Shown here: one piece after another, positions 8,172-17,411 of the stretch
Position numbering within the stretch: position 1 is the first letter of the stretch
How the letters are laid out: every line of letters begins with the position of its first letter
Assembly (NCBI GenBank): GCA_040905025.1
Contig: JBBDSJ010000059.1
Coordinates: 1-39,702, forward strand
Origin: JBBDSJ01 sp040905025
GTDB taxonomy: Bacteria; Pseudomonadota; Gammaproteobacteria; Methylohalomonadales; Methylohalomonadaceae
Reading direction: 5' to 3'
Length of the DNA stretch: 39,702 nt
Notes under the pieces: model-generated
The model's input: the letters and a program-made list of their open reading frames with translations, nothing else
What the model was told of the DNA's origin: nothing
Databases searched by the model: none
Made by a program: the position numbers and the translations under genes

Positions 8172-8948
8172 ATGAGTTCCATGGTTATGCATACCAGACC
8201 GACTGTTGAACGAGGCGAACATCACAGTCTTTTGCTATGGCTGATTTTTACCGGACTGGTGTTTTTTGGCCTGTTTTTGGCTATTGACTATGGCTTGATA
8301 GCAACATTGATTGAAACTGATCGCAGCAAGATTTCCATTGTTATTATGCTGATTTATTTTCTTGTTACATGTCATTGCGCAGTACGTGTAACACAGGTAT
8401 CCAGAGAACTTAATGAAACCCGGCGTCTTGCATCTGAGTTGAAAAGCAATCCGGATTACTTGACAGAAACAAACAGCGAGGGCATGTCGGTATTTCTGCA
8501 AAAACAGCCAAGATCAGTTATTCGTGATTATATTTGCGATCTGTTTCGCAAGTATCGTACAGACCGTGGCACGGATGAAATTCCAGGCCATGATTTACTG
8601 GAAGTGTATGCCGCTGAATTGAAAAACCCGCAGGAAATCGGCTGGTTCATCTCGGATATCATGCTGAAACTGGGACTGGTAGGAACAATTGTCGGTTTTA
8701 TTGTAATGCTTAGCTCTGTTGCCAACATCACCGATTTTGACGTCAGCACCATGCAAAAAATCCTGCAATTAATGAGTAGTGGAATGGGCACGGCACTCTA
8801 TACGACCCTGACCGGTCTTGCGGGCAGCGTACTCGCTGCAACACAATATTATATTATTGACAGAACTGCGGATGAAAATCTGGCAGTGCTACAACACCTG
8901 ACTGAAATAGACATGCATATTCCATTGTCCAGAGTTGCAAACTCATGA
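8172..8948 (+). CDS. ExbB/TolQ/MotA-like channel subunit
   Basis: This 258-residue inner-membrane protein has four predicted segments: residues 19-40, 54-72, 162-184 and 196-228. A cytoplasmic stretch of about 90 residues lies between the second and third. The last two carry the family pattern: KLGLVGTIVGFIVML and MSSGMGTALYTTLTGLAG, with conserved Gly/Thr positions (T172, T207) where MotA/ExbB proteins line the ion path. Such proteins form pentamers around a dimer of a MotB/ExbD-like partner and convert ion flow into motion. A good ribosome site (GGAG, 9 bases before ATG) is present. The stop overlaps the next gene by 4 nt. It is not exbB, tolQ or motA by context. Confidence 0.75.
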   Translation: MSSMVMHTRPTVERGEHHSLLLWLIFTGLVFFGLFLAIDYGLIATLIETDRSKISIVIMLIYFLVTCHCAVRVTQVSRELNETRRLASELKSNPDYLTETNSEGMSVFLQKQPRSVIRDYICDLFRKYRTDRGTDEIPGHDLLEVYAAELKNPQEIGWFISDIMLKLGLVGTIVGFIVMLSSVANITDFDVSTMQKILQLMSSGMGTALYTTLTGLAGSVLAATQYYIIDRTADENLAVLQHLTEIDMHIPLSRVANS

Positions 8949-9550
8949 AGCTGACTGCAGGAAAAAATCGGCGCGGGTCATTTGATCCATTTACTGATCT
9001 GCTATTCAATGCCTTGCTTGGTTTTACTTTTCTGTTTCTGGTCGCCATCATGTTTATGAACCCGGTAGCCAAGACAGGAATTATTGATCCAAAAGCTGAA
9101 TACATACTGACCATAACCTGGAAAGACATGAGCCCTGATGATATTGATGTCTGGGTTGAAGATCCTGATGGCCGCCTGCTCTGGTTTCGCAATACTGAAG
9201 TCGGTCTGATGCATCTTGATCGTGATGACCGCGGAACAAATACTGATACCATTACGGTCAATGGTGAGGAAATAGTCAATCCGCTTAATCAGGAAGTAGT
9301 CACTGTGCGAGGCGTGGTACCCGGCGAATATGTTGTTAATCTGCACTACTATGCTTCAGAAACCAGGGAAAATGTGGATGTAACTGTTAACCTCGTAAAG
9401 GTTAATCCGGCGCTTAAAGTGGTTTACTACGGCACTGTTCAGCTGGAAGGCGAAGGTGACGAGAAAACAGCAGTACGTTTTCGCATAAACAAGGATGGTG
9501 AAGTTACAAATATCAATTTTCTACCGAAAAAACTTGTCCAGCTCAGTTGA
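8945..9550 (+). CDS. ExbD/MotB-like subunit with an unusual extracytoplasmic domain
   Basis: This 201-residue protein has a short cytoplasmic N-terminus, one transmembrane segment (about residues 19-39) and an extracytoplasmic domain of about 160 residues. The entry to the membrane reads DPFTDLLFNALLGFTFLF; D18 sits where ExbD has its essential Asp (PFID) and MotB its Asp, so it is the likely ion carrier. The outer domain has no OmpA-like peptidoglycan-binding or ExbD fold that I can see. It contains DIDVWVEDPDGRLLWF and HLDRDDRG, a pattern like DUF2135/YfaP-type beta domains. It overlaps the channel gene by ATGA. The pairing supports a two-part ion-driven motor; the load is unknown. Confidence 0.65.
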   Translation: MKLTAGKNRRGSFDPFTDLLFNALLGFTFLFLVAIMFMNPVAKTGIIDPKAEYILTITWKDMSPDDIDVWVEDPDGRLLWFRNTEVGLMHLDRDDRGTNTDTITVNGEEIVNPLNQEVVTVRGVVPGEYVVNLHYYASETRENVDVTVNLVKVNPALKVVYYGTVQLEGEGDEKTAVRFRINKDGEVTNINFLPKKLVQLS

Positions 9551-9597
9551 TAATTCAATGGCTGGGTATTTAATCTTATACTGAAGGAGAAATACTG

Positions 9598-10116
9598 GTG
9601 ATACTCGGTGTCTCTGGTCTTATTGCTGCGTATGTGCTCATTGCACTGTTGTTATTGAGCATTAATTTATATTCAAACTGGTCATGGCGTGTAAAAGCAG
9701 CGAGTATCGTTCTGACTACTGCGTTTTATGTAATTTCATATATATCCTTTCCACCATTATTTGGCTGGCCAACTTCCGAACAATTACCGGAACGGTTCCG
9801 GCTGCTGGCCGCGCAAGTTGAACAACCCAATAAAACTACTGATGATGATGGCGGTATATACCTCTGGATTACTCAGGTGGAGAATCTGAACTCTGCCGGC
9901 CAGCCAAGAGCATACAAATTGCCCTATACAGATGTATTACATGAAGCTGTACTGAGAGCGGATGCAAAGCTTAAAAAAGGCATGCCCCAATTGGGTGAAT
10001 TTGACGAGACACTGGGCTCGATGAAAGCGGAAGTCGAGGACAACAGCAAGGCTGGTGTCAATACAGTGCCTATCGTATTTTATGATCTGCCGGATCCGCT
10101 ATTTCCGGAAAAATAA
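9598..10116 (+). CDS. Unknown membrane protein of the motor-like cluster
   Basis: I do not recognise this 172-residue protein. It has two hydrophobic segments (about residues 3-21 and 32-52) and then a soluble tail of about 115 residues rich in acidic and polar residues, ending in VPIVFYDLPDPLFPEK. The start is GTG at 9598, with a strong ribosome site AAGGAG 8 bases upstream; no ATG is available nearby. It lies 47 bp after the ExbD-like gene in the same direction and is the last gene of the block. Its stop is 5 bp from the convergent gene. Its place suggests an accessory subunit of the motor-like complex, which is inference from position only. Confidence 0.6.
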   Translation: MILGVSGLIAAYVLIALLLLSINLYSNWSWRVKAASIVLTTAFYVISYISFPPLFGWPTSEQLPERFRLLAAQVEQPNKTTDDDGGIYLWITQVENLNSAGQPRAYKLPYTDVLHEAVLRADAKLKKGMPQLGEFDETLGSMKAEVEDNSKAGVNTVPIVFYDLPDPLFPEK

Positions 10117-10121
10117 ACCGG

Positions 10122-10871
10122 CTAGAGAATCTGATTAATGGGTGAACGTGCAAGATCAAGGCTGCGATCTATAAGATCATGCAATGCCGGACGTGTCAGC
10201 GGCGGTTCAGACTGTCCAAACAAATGTTCGGCACTACTGTAAAGTCTGTCAATAACGCGATCACGCCATTGATCTTCTTCAGCCGTTGTTTTGCACAGAT
10301 CGTTAAGCACAACCGCGAGTGCTGCGCTTAATACCTGTTCACGTGCCAATCCCTGACTGTCCGGAGCGCCGGATGCCGGAGTGTCCGGACTGGTTAACAC
10401 CGCATCAGCTTTGACCATGCTGCTGATAAATCCAAGCAGTGCTTCAAGATCATCGGGTATTGGCACCCGTGCTGCCAGTGCCCAGCGGTAAAGCTCAACC
10501 GGGGTTGCACGCCAGTGTTCAGGCTTGTCTTCAAGATTGAGTATAGTCGGTGGTATTTTCTGCTTAACACAGCGCTGCAGATGCGTCCAGAATATATCAC
10601 GCTGTTCAATAAATGCTGAATCGTTCAGTTGGTCCCTGTCATCCGGATCCAGCCCGAGCAACAAGGGCAACCCTTCAGATAATACACACCATGACTCCTG
10701 TGCTGACCAACGTTCAAACAATTGTTGTCGGGCCAGTCTGGTATCACCAAGGACTTCACGTACGCGCTGATCACTCATACCGGTCGCAGCAACTGATTCC
10801 CCGGCATTGACCGGTAATTCAACCGCTTGTGAACGCCTGAGAATACTTTTTAGTGATTCTAATAGCTTCAT
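10122..10871 (-). CDS. Unknown cytoplasmic protein downstream of tilS
   Basis: I do not recognise this 249-residue protein. It has no signal peptide or clear membrane segment and looks mostly helical. The N-terminal half has a Trp-rich pattern, FERWSAQESWCVLSEGLPLL followed by LGLDPDD and later EHWRATPVELYRWALAA. The second half (about 185-245) is a helical tail with LSAALAVVLNDL. The first 20 residues are amphipathic and basic (LLESLKSILRRSQ). The start has AGG 10 bases upstream. It lies 11 bp after tilS on the same strand, so it is probably the last gene of the long leftward cluster. Codon use looks like that of its neighbours. Confidence 0.6.
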   Translation of the reverse strand: MKLLESLKSILRRSQAVELPVNAGESVAATGMSDQRVREVLGDTRLARQQLFERWSAQESWCVLSEGLPLLLGLDPDDRDQLNDSAFIEQRDIFWTHLQRCVKQKIPPTILNLEDKPEHWRATPVELYRWALAARVPIPDDLEALLGFISSMVKADAVLTSPDTPASGAPDSQGLAREQVLSAALAVVLNDLCKTTAEEDQWRDRVIDRLYSSAEHLFGQSEPPLTRPALHDLIDRSLDLARSPINQIL

Positions 10872-10882
10872 TTATTAACCTG

Positions 10883-12217
10883 TTAATATTGGAATGACCA
10901 ATCCCAGTTGAAAGACACGCCGGGTTCATCAGCCCGGGCCTGATAACCTTCAACAGTCCCGATACCCGGAATCATCACCAGTATGTTGTCATAGTAAATC
11001 AGCGGCAAAAAGTCCCGTAACCAGGGTGGCAGCTTATGTTCCTGCAGGATATTTTTTAGTGTCTTGTGTTCTGCGTGACCTGCCAACTGAATTTTTTCAC
11101 CCCCATGGCGAAATCTGATCCGGAGATTATTATCTTGCAGATAATGATATGCCAGGCCTGTGCCAACGGCATGCTCAAGCTTCAACTGCCCATATGGCAG
11201 TTCTGGCAATGCTTTAATATTGCATTGTAATGTATCAGTAGATAAGCGGTTCGGCAGGGCTTTCAGCAAGTACAGCGTATGCTGATAACAACAAAGCTCT
11301 ACATCGTCCCAGACAAGTCGTGGCGTTCTGTCGACATTGGCCTGCTGTAATTGCCTGACAAATTCCTGCAAACGCTTCCGTCCCGGCGGTCGGACATCTG
11401 CAGAATGTAGCCAGTAACGCAATGCATTACTGCTACGTAATGCCGACAAATCCGAAAGAATTCGCAAATCCAGCTGGTCAGTTGAATGTTGTCCGCGTTG
11501 CAAGTCCCCCGCTGCGAGTTCGTCCAGCAACTCGCTCGCTTCGGCAGCGTGTCTGCTGCTCTGGCTGAAGCTCCTGTTTGCTGCCGGCCAGCGTGCCTGC
11601 AACACTGGCATGACTTGCTGGCGCAGATAATTGCGATCGAACTGTACATCCTGATTGCTGTTATCTTCCACCCAGTTGAGCTGTTCTGACCGGGCATAGA
11701 CAAGCAACTCTTCACGGTTTATCTCCAGCAATGGCCGCACCATCTCACCTTTGGCAAATGTCTGTCGCGCCGGCATGGCAGCCAGCCCACGCACACCACT
11801 GCCACGTAATAACTGCAGCAAGCATGTTTCAGCCTGGTCATCAAGATGATGCGCGGTCAATAAAACCTGTCCTGGTGCCAGATGTGCGCTCAATGCTGTA
11901 TAACGGGCAATGCGTGCACAAGCCTCGGGGCTCTCACCCGCACGCGGACTGGCATCAATATCAATAACAGTAATGGGGACTTGTAGCCGTTCGCACGTCT
12001 GCCGGCAGTGTTGTGCCCAATCTCCGGCCGCAGGATGTAAACCATGATTGATATGCACAGCGGCAACAGACCAGCCTGGCGCAGTGATACACGACAGCGC
12101 ATGCAGCAGTACATGTGAATCCATTCCGCCACTGTAAGCCAGCAGAAAATTCTGCGGCAATGACAGTTGGCACAGATATCCGGCCAGATAGGCAACTGAG
12201 AATTTTTCGGATTTCAT
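10883..12217 (-). CDS. tilS: tRNA(Ile)-lysidine synthase
   Basis: This 444-residue cytoplasmic enzyme attaches lysine to C34 of the AUA-reading tRNA(Ile), so that the tRNA reads AUA and not AUG. The PP-loop is AYSGGMDSHVLLHAL (about residues 27-41, SGGxDS). Further N-terminal signatures are AVHINHGLHPAAGDW and TAHHLDDQAETCLLQLLRGSG. The C-terminal TilS domain is recognisable by FRHGGEKIQLAGHAEHKTLK and LPPWLRDFLPLIYYD. Length matches long gammaproteobacterial forms (E. coli 432). It follows accA after 34 bp, an arrangement shared with other gammaproteobacteria. Confidence 0.93.
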   Translation of the reverse strand: MKSEKFSVAYLAGYLCQLSLPQNFLLAYSGGMDSHVLLHALSCITAPGWSVAAVHINHGLHPAAGDWAQHCRQTCERLQVPITVIDIDASPRAGESPEACARIARYTALSAHLAPGQVLLTAHHLDDQAETCLLQLLRGSGVRGLAAMPARQTFAKGEMVRPLLEINREELLVYARSEQLNWVEDNSNQDVQFDRNYLRQQVMPVLQARWPAANRSFSQSSRHAAEASELLDELAAGDLQRGQHSTDQLDLRILSDLSALRSSNALRYWLHSADVRPPGRKRLQEFVRQLQQANVDRTPRLVWDDVELCCYQHTLYLLKALPNRLSTDTLQCNIKALPELPYGQLKLEHAVGTGLAYHYLQDNNLRIRFRHGGEKIQLAGHAEHKTLKNILQEHKLPPWLRDFLPLIYYDNILVMIPGIGTVEGYQARADEPGVSFNWDWSFQY

Positions 12218-12251
12218 GCCGTTGCTAGGCCTGACAACAGCACTGACTCAA

Positions 12252-13205
12252 TCAGTCCTGCTGAAAGAAACCGGTCTCACGTAAACGCCGTCTGCGTTGC
12301 TCGAGCATGCTGTCTACGCCAAACGTTTCAATATCCAGCAGATGTTTCTCAATGGCTGATTTAACGCGTTTGCCGCTGGTATCATAATCACGGTGCGCCC
12401 CACCCAGCGGTTCGCTGATGATCTCATCCACCAGTCCAAGTTCATGCAGACGTGCAGCAGTAATTCCCAACACCTCGGCGGCTTCGGCAGCCTTGTCTGC
12501 GCTTTTCCAGAGAATTGAGGCACAGCCTTCCGGGGAAATAACCGAATAGGTACTGTATTCAAGCATGAGCAATCGATCACACACACCAATCGCCAGTGCA
12601 CCACCGGAACCTCCCTCGCCTATTACGGTAGCAATAACCGGCACACGCAAACCGGACATCACCATCAAATTTCGGGCAATTGCTTCGCTTTGTCCACGTT
12701 CTTCGGCATCAATACCCGGGTAGGCACCTGGAGTATCGATAAATGTCAGTATTGGCAAACGAAAGCGTTCCGCCATCTGCATGATACGTAATGCTTTACG
12801 ATAACCTTCCGGACGCGGCATACCAAAGTTGCGTAACAATTTCTCTTTGGTATCACGACCTTTCTGCTGGCCAATAACCGCGACCGAACGATCACCCAGT
12901 CGGCCGACACCGGCCACGATGGCAGCATCATCGGCAAATGCCCGATCACCATGGAGCTCTTCAAAATCAGAGATGATCTGGCGAACATAATCCAGCGTAT
13001 AAGGCCGCTGGGAATGCCGGGCAACCTGAGCCGTTTGCCAGGGCGTAAGATTTGAGAAAATCGACTGCGTCAATTCGCGGCTGCGTTTGCGCAAGCGGTT
13101 AATCTCTTCATTGATATTGACCTCACGGTCATCGCCGACGTAGCGCAATTCTTCGATTTTTGCTTCGAGTTCGGCAATCGGGCGTTCAAAATCAAGAAAA
13201 TTCAT
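12252..13205 (-). CDS. accA: Acetyl-CoA carboxylase, carboxyltransferase alpha subunit
   Basis: This 317-residue protein forms, with AccD, the carboxyltransferase that moves CO2 from biotin to acetyl-CoA to give malonyl-CoA, the first step of fatty-acid synthesis. It begins MNFLDFERPIAELEAKIEEL, the standard AccA N-terminus. The crotonase-like core shows RDTKEKLLRNFGMPRPEGYR, TFIDTPGAYPGIDAEERGQS and VIGEGGSGGALAIGVCDRLL. The length is nearly the E. coli value (319). It lies between dnaE and tilS, as in many gammaproteobacteria. Confidence 0.96.
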   Translation of the reverse strand: MNFLDFERPIAELEAKIEELRYVGDDREVNINEEINRLRKRSRELTQSIFSNLTPWQTAQVARHSQRPYTLDYVRQIISDFEELHGDRAFADDAAIVAGVGRLGDRSVAVIGQQKGRDTKEKLLRNFGMPRPEGYRKALRIMQMAERFRLPILTFIDTPGAYPGIDAEERGQSEAIARNLMVMSGLRVPVIATVIGEGGSGGALAIGVCDRLLMLEYSTYSVISPEGCASILWKSADKAAEAAEVLGITAARLHELGLVDEIISEPLGGAHRDYDTSGKRVKSAIEKHLLDIETFGVDSMLEQRRRRLRETGFFQQD

Positions 13206-13335
13206 GAGTACTTTGCCTGAAAAGAAATTTTTTTAATCGGTTTTAACCAAGGCCCCCTGACCCGGCAGAGCCAAATCAAAACGCCAAAAGATCCATTAAA
13301 ATTTTACTTTAAAAACAATAAGTTAAATTTTTATT
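13206..13335. other. AT-rich gap between dnaE and accA
   Basis: This 130-bp gap holds no gene. It is strikingly AT-rich for this window, with several A/T runs such as those near 13225-13235 and 13295-13335. It may hold a terminator or a promoter for accA on the minus strand, but I see neither a convincing GC stem nor paired -35/-10 boxes. An AGG about 10 bases before the accA ATG is a usable ribosome site. Confidence 0.4.
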
Positions 13336-16300
13336 CTAGTCTTTGGAATAAACAAGTTTAACATTATCCGGCCCCAGCAGCGCGGCCAGATTTTCCAGCA
13401 GTTCATCACTGGCCCGCACCCGCCAGTCATTGCCAAGCGGCATGGGTGCTGTAGCTGCCTGGATATCCAGTATCAGTTCAACCTGGCACTGGCCACCACG
13501 GTGTTCCATCAACAATGCTTTTAGCCGCGGCAATAATGCGCCGGTATTATCCATCGTTGTTACCGTCAGTTGCAGACAGGCACGCCGACCCCTGATTTCG
13601 GCCAGATCGAGTACTTCACTGACATTAACCGTGTATCCGTTTTCATAGAAATCATCCTGTTCAACCTTGCCACGCAGAACAATCAGCACATCCTTGACCA
13701 GCTCGGCGCGGTATTTTTGATAAACATCAGAATACACAGTCACCGGCACACGTGCCGTGCGATCATCCAGCCGTAACTCCGCCATGCGCCCCCGTCGGCC
13801 CGAGCGGACACGGAGGCTGGCAATATAACCGGCAATAATCACATTGCCTGCGCCGGGCTGCAGTGCCTGCAGGCGTGCCGTAACAAACTGGCTCAATTCA
13901 TTTTCATAACGCTCAATCGGGTGGCCACTCAGATAAAATCCGAGTGTGTCTTTTTCGCCGCGCAGACGCTCGTCATCACTCCAGTCAGGCAATGGTGTCA
14001 AGCCTGCGCCGTCACTGGTTTGCGCCGGTGCCAGACCAAACAGATCCGTCATGCCAATGACATCATTGTTTGCACTTTGTTCTGCCAGCTGAATAGCGCG
14101 ATCCAGATTTCCGAGTAATGTATTACGGCCATGGCCAAAATCATCCATGGCACCACAGCGGATCAGTGCTTCCAACACACGCCGATTGACACGCTTGAGA
14201 TCACAGCGACGGCAAAAATCAAATAAATCGGTAAACGGCTGCTGTTCACGTGCTTCAATGATGGCATCTATTGCACTATGGCCGACTCCCTTGACAGCAC
14301 CCAGACCAAAACGGATGGTGTCCAGATCAGCGACACTGAATTCATACCGGCTGGTGTTAATGGAAGGTGGCTCAAGCGTCAACTGCATACGCCGCACTTC
14401 CTCACAAAGCAGTACAATCTTGTCCGTGTTATCCATATCAGAAGACAACACTGCCGCCATGAATGCCGCCGGATAATGCGCTTTAAGCCAGGCTGTTTGA
14501 TAGGCGATCAGGGCATATGCCGCCGAGTGTGATTTGTTAAAACCATAACCGGCGAATTTTTCCATCAAATCGAAGATATATACCGCAGTCTTTTCATCAA
14601 CATGATTAGCCACTGCGCCACTGACAAAAATATCACGTTGTTTGGCCATTTCTTCCGGCTTTTTCTTGCCCATGGCCCGGCGTAACAAATCGGCGCCGCC
14701 CAGTGTATAACCAGCCAGCACCTGGGCAATTTGCATTACCTGTTCCTGATAGAGAATCACACCATACGTGGGTTTAAGCACAGGCTCGAGCGCGGGCAAG
14801 GCATAGTCAATCCTCGCCCGGCCATGTTTTCGATCAACGAAATCATCCACCATGCCGGATTGCAGGGGACCTGGCCGAAATAATGCGACAAGGGCCACCA
14901 GATCCTCGAACCGATCCGGCTGCAGACGTTTAATAAGCTTGCGCATACCATCAGATTCAAGCTGGAATACCGCCATGGTATCGGTGCGCTGGATCAATTC
15001 AAAGCTTGCCTTGTCGTCCAGTGGCAAGGTTGAAATATCAAGTTCTGGCTCGCCTGTCGTCTGTCGCAGCCGGTTGATATCACGTACCGCCCACTCGATA
15101 ATCGTTAATGTACGCAGACCGAGAAAATCAAACTTCACCAGACCCACGGCTTCCACATCGCCCATATCAAACTGGGTAACCATTGTTTGGCTGCCCTGTT
15201 CTGCATACAGCGGCATGAATTCTGTCAGTGGTCTGGGGGCAATCACCACGCCACCGGCATGCCGACCAGCATTCCGGCATAAGCCTTCAAGTTTTAATGC
15301 AAGATCAATCAGTATTCCGACTTCTTCCTCATCCTTGTCTTCGTAGCGCGCACGTAGCGTTTCTTCCTCTGCCAGGGCCCTGGTAAGTGTCATCTCGAGT
15401 GCAAACGGGATCAATTTGGCAATCTGATCAACAAATCCATACGGATGCCCCAGAGCACGGCCGACATCACGAACCACTGCCTTGGCTGCCATACTGCCGT
15501 AAGTAATAATCTGTGATACTTGCTCGCGGCCATAACGTTCGGCGACATAGGCAATCACCTCGTCGCGTCGTTCCATACAAAAATCAATATCAAAATCCGG
15601 TAGTGAGACCCGCTCCGGATTCAGAAAACGCTCAAACAACAGATCATAATCAAGTGGATCCAGCGCCGTAATGCCAATTGCATAGGCGACCAGCGAGCCG
15701 GCACCGGAACCGCGACCGGGCCCGACCGGGATCCCCTGCTCGCGTGCCCAACGAATAAAATCAGCGACGATTAAAAAGTAACCGGCAAATCCCATGGAGG
15801 TAACAACTTCGAGTTCACGCTCCAGCCGGTTTCGATAAACCGTCTCATCAATGTCGCCATGCCGCTGGCGAGCCCGTGGCAAAACTCTCGCTTCAAGGCC
15901 TGACTGCGTCTGTTCAATCAACAATCTGCTTTGATCATAACCTTCAGGCACCGGGTAATCCGGCATATGTGCATGTCCGAGTTCCAGCTCCAGATTGCAG
16001 CGTTCAGCAATTGCCAGGGTATTTGTCAGTACTTCAGGCATATCTGCAAACAAAGCCTGCATTTCATCTGCAGAACGCAGATATTGCTGCGGTGTATATT
16101 CGCGCAAACGGCGTGGATCATTCAGGGTTCGGCCTTGCTGTATGCAGACCCGCACTTCATGTGCTTCAAAATCATCCGCATGCAGAAAACGCACATCATT
16201 ACTGGCAATCAACGGTATCCCCGATGTTGCTGCCAGTTGTGCAACATTAAGAATATAGTCTTCTTCCTCCGGACGGCCACAACGTACAATTTCAATACTG

Positions 16301-16794
16301 TAACGATCTGCAAAGATATCCTGCCAGAAGGCTGCGCTGCGCGCTGCGGCTTCATGCTGGCCGGCAGCAATACTACGGTTAATATCACTGCGATGCGCAC
16401 AACTGATAGCCAGCAGGCCGGCATGATATTCACGTATATTATCGCGTGCCACGCGTGGCTGATTCTGGAACTGCCCCTTGATATAACTGTCGGTAATCAA
16501 ACGACACAGGTTGTGGTAACCGGTTACATCCTGGCACAACAGCAAAGCATGATCCGGTTCTGTCTGACCGCTCATGTCTGAAACCGCCACTTCTGCACCA
16601 ACAATGGGTTTGAGACCTGCGGCCTCGGCAGCACGATAAAATTTCACCAGTGAAAACAGATTACCGGCTTCAGTCACCGCTACAGCCGGCATATTCAGAG
16701 CGGCTGTCTGTTTAACCAGTTCCGGAATACGCAGCAAACCGTCAACAATCGAATATTCGGTATGCGTATGCAGATGCACAAACCCGGCACTCAT
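13336..16794 (-). CDS. dnaE: DNA polymerase III alpha subunit
   Basis: This 1152-residue replicative polymerase copies the chromosome as part of the Pol III core. The PHP domain starts at once: FVHLHTHTEYSIVDGLL (residues 5-21). The palm has the catalytic acidic block LPDFDIDFCMERRDEVIAYV and the GPGRGSGAGSLVAYAIGIT motif. Later parts include the helix-hairpin-helix region and an OB fold (VIIAGYIASLRVR, about residue 980). Length is close to E. coli DnaE (1160). Its start overlaps the rnhB stop by ATGA (16791-16794), as in the classical lpxB-rnhB-dnaE arrangement. Confidence 0.97.
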   Translation of the reverse strand: MSAGFVHLHTHTEYSIVDGLLRIPELVKQTAALNMPAVAVTEAGNLFSLVKFYRAAEAAGLKPIVGAEVAVSDMSGQTEPDHALLLCQDVTGYHNLCRLITDSYIKGQFQNQPRVARDNIREYHAGLLAISCAHRSDINRSIAAGQHEAAARSAAFWQDIFADRYSIEIVRCGRPEEEDYILNVAQLAATSGIPLIASNDVRFLHADDFEAHEVRVCIQQGRTLNDPRRLREYTPQQYLRSADEMQALFADMPEVLTNTLAIAERCNLELELGHAHMPDYPVPEGYDQSRLLIEQTQSGLEARVLPRARQRHGDIDETVYRNRLERELEVVTSMGFAGYFLIVADFIRWAREQGIPVGPGRGSGAGSLVAYAIGITALDPLDYDLLFERFLNPERVSLPDFDIDFCMERRDEVIAYVAERYGREQVSQIITYGSMAAKAVVRDVGRALGHPYGFVDQIAKLIPFALEMTLTRALAEEETLRARYEDKDEEEVGILIDLALKLEGLCRNAGRHAGGVVIAPRPLTEFMPLYAEQGSQTMVTQFDMGDVEAVGLVKFDFLGLRTLTIIEWAVRDINRLRQTTGEPELDISTLPLDDKASFELIQRTDTMAVFQLESDGMRKLIKRLQPDRFEDLVALVALFRPGPLQSGMVDDFVDRKHGRARIDYALPALEPVLKPTYGVILYQEQVMQIAQVLAGYTLGGADLLRRAMGKKKPEEMAKQRDIFVSGAVANHVDEKTAVYIFDLMEKFAGYGFNKSHSAAYALIAYQTAWLKAHYPAAFMAAVLSSDMDNTDKIVLLCEEVRRMQLTLEPPSINTSRYEFSVADLDTIRFGLGAVKGVGHSAIDAIIEAREQQPFTDLFDFCRRCDLKRVNRRVLEALIRCGAMDDFGHGRNTLLGNLDRAIQLAEQSANNDVIGMTDLFGLAPAQTSDGAGLTPLPDWSDDERLRGEKDTLGFYLSGHPIERYENELSQFVTARLQALQPGAGNVIIAGYIASLRVRSGRRGRMAELRLDDRTARVPVTVYSDVYQKYRAELVKDVLIVLRGKVEQDDFYENGYTVNVSEVLDLAEIRGRRACLQLTVTTMDNTGALLPRLKALLMEHRGGQCQVELILDIQAATAPMPLGNDWRVRASDELLENLAALLGPDNVKLVYSKD

Positions 16795-17411
16795 AACACT
16801 GCCTCAAGTAGCGCGGTGACAGGCCGGAATGAACGCCGGTGCTGGGGTAATACACCATGTTCACGCAATGCCTCCAGATGAGCGAGCGTAGGATAACCCT
16901 TGTGTTGGGCAAACCCGTATTGAGGATAGAGTTTATCCAGCTCATACATCTCGGCATCCCGGCTGACCTTGGCCAGAATGGAGGCCGCACTGATAGCGGG
17001 TATGAGCGTATCGCCCTTGACGACTGCTGTGACCGGGCATACCAGCTTTGGCACTTGATTACCATCCACCAATACATGGCATGGCAGCTGATGCAATGCC
17101 ACGACAGCGCGTTGCATGGCCAGTAAACTGGCCTGAAGAATATTAATTTCGTCAATCTCGGCAGCATCTGCCCGGCCAATCGCCCAGGCAATTGCCTGCT
17201 GCCGGATCTGTTCAGCCAGCAGTTCACGCCGGCGCTCCGGCAGTTTTTTTGAATCCATCAGACCATGAATCGGCCGATCCGGATCCAGGATCACAGCCGC
17301 CGCTACCACTGCCCCGACCAATGGACCGCGACCGGCTTCATCGACACCGGCCACAGACGGTCCTGCCAGTATGGAGCTAATTTCAGCACTGATCACAGCG
17401 ATCACTGACAT
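16791..17411 (-). CDS. rnhB: Ribonuclease HII
   Basis: This 206-residue enzyme cuts RNA in RNA-DNA hybrids and removes single ribonucleotides from DNA. The active-site motif is AGVDEAGRGPLVGAVVAAAV with the DEAGRG acidic pair. The other acidic motifs are in HVLVDGNQVP and AISAASILAKVSRDAEM. I chose ATG 17411: it is the only early ATG and gives normal length. A GTG 14 codons upstream (17453) is possible but has no better ribosome site. With this start the gene overlaps lpxB by 10 nt. It also overlaps dnaE by 4 nt. Confidence 0.93.
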   Translation of the reverse strand: MSVIAVISAEISSILAGPSVAGVDEAGRGPLVGAVVAAAVILDPDRPIHGLMDSKKLPERRRELLAEQIRQQAIAWAIGRADAAEIDEINILQASLLAMQRAVVALHQLPCHVLVDGNQVPKLVCPVTAVVKGDTLIPAISAASILAKVSRDAEMYELDKLYPQYGFAQHKGYPTLAHLEALREHGVLPQHRRSFRPVTALLEAVL

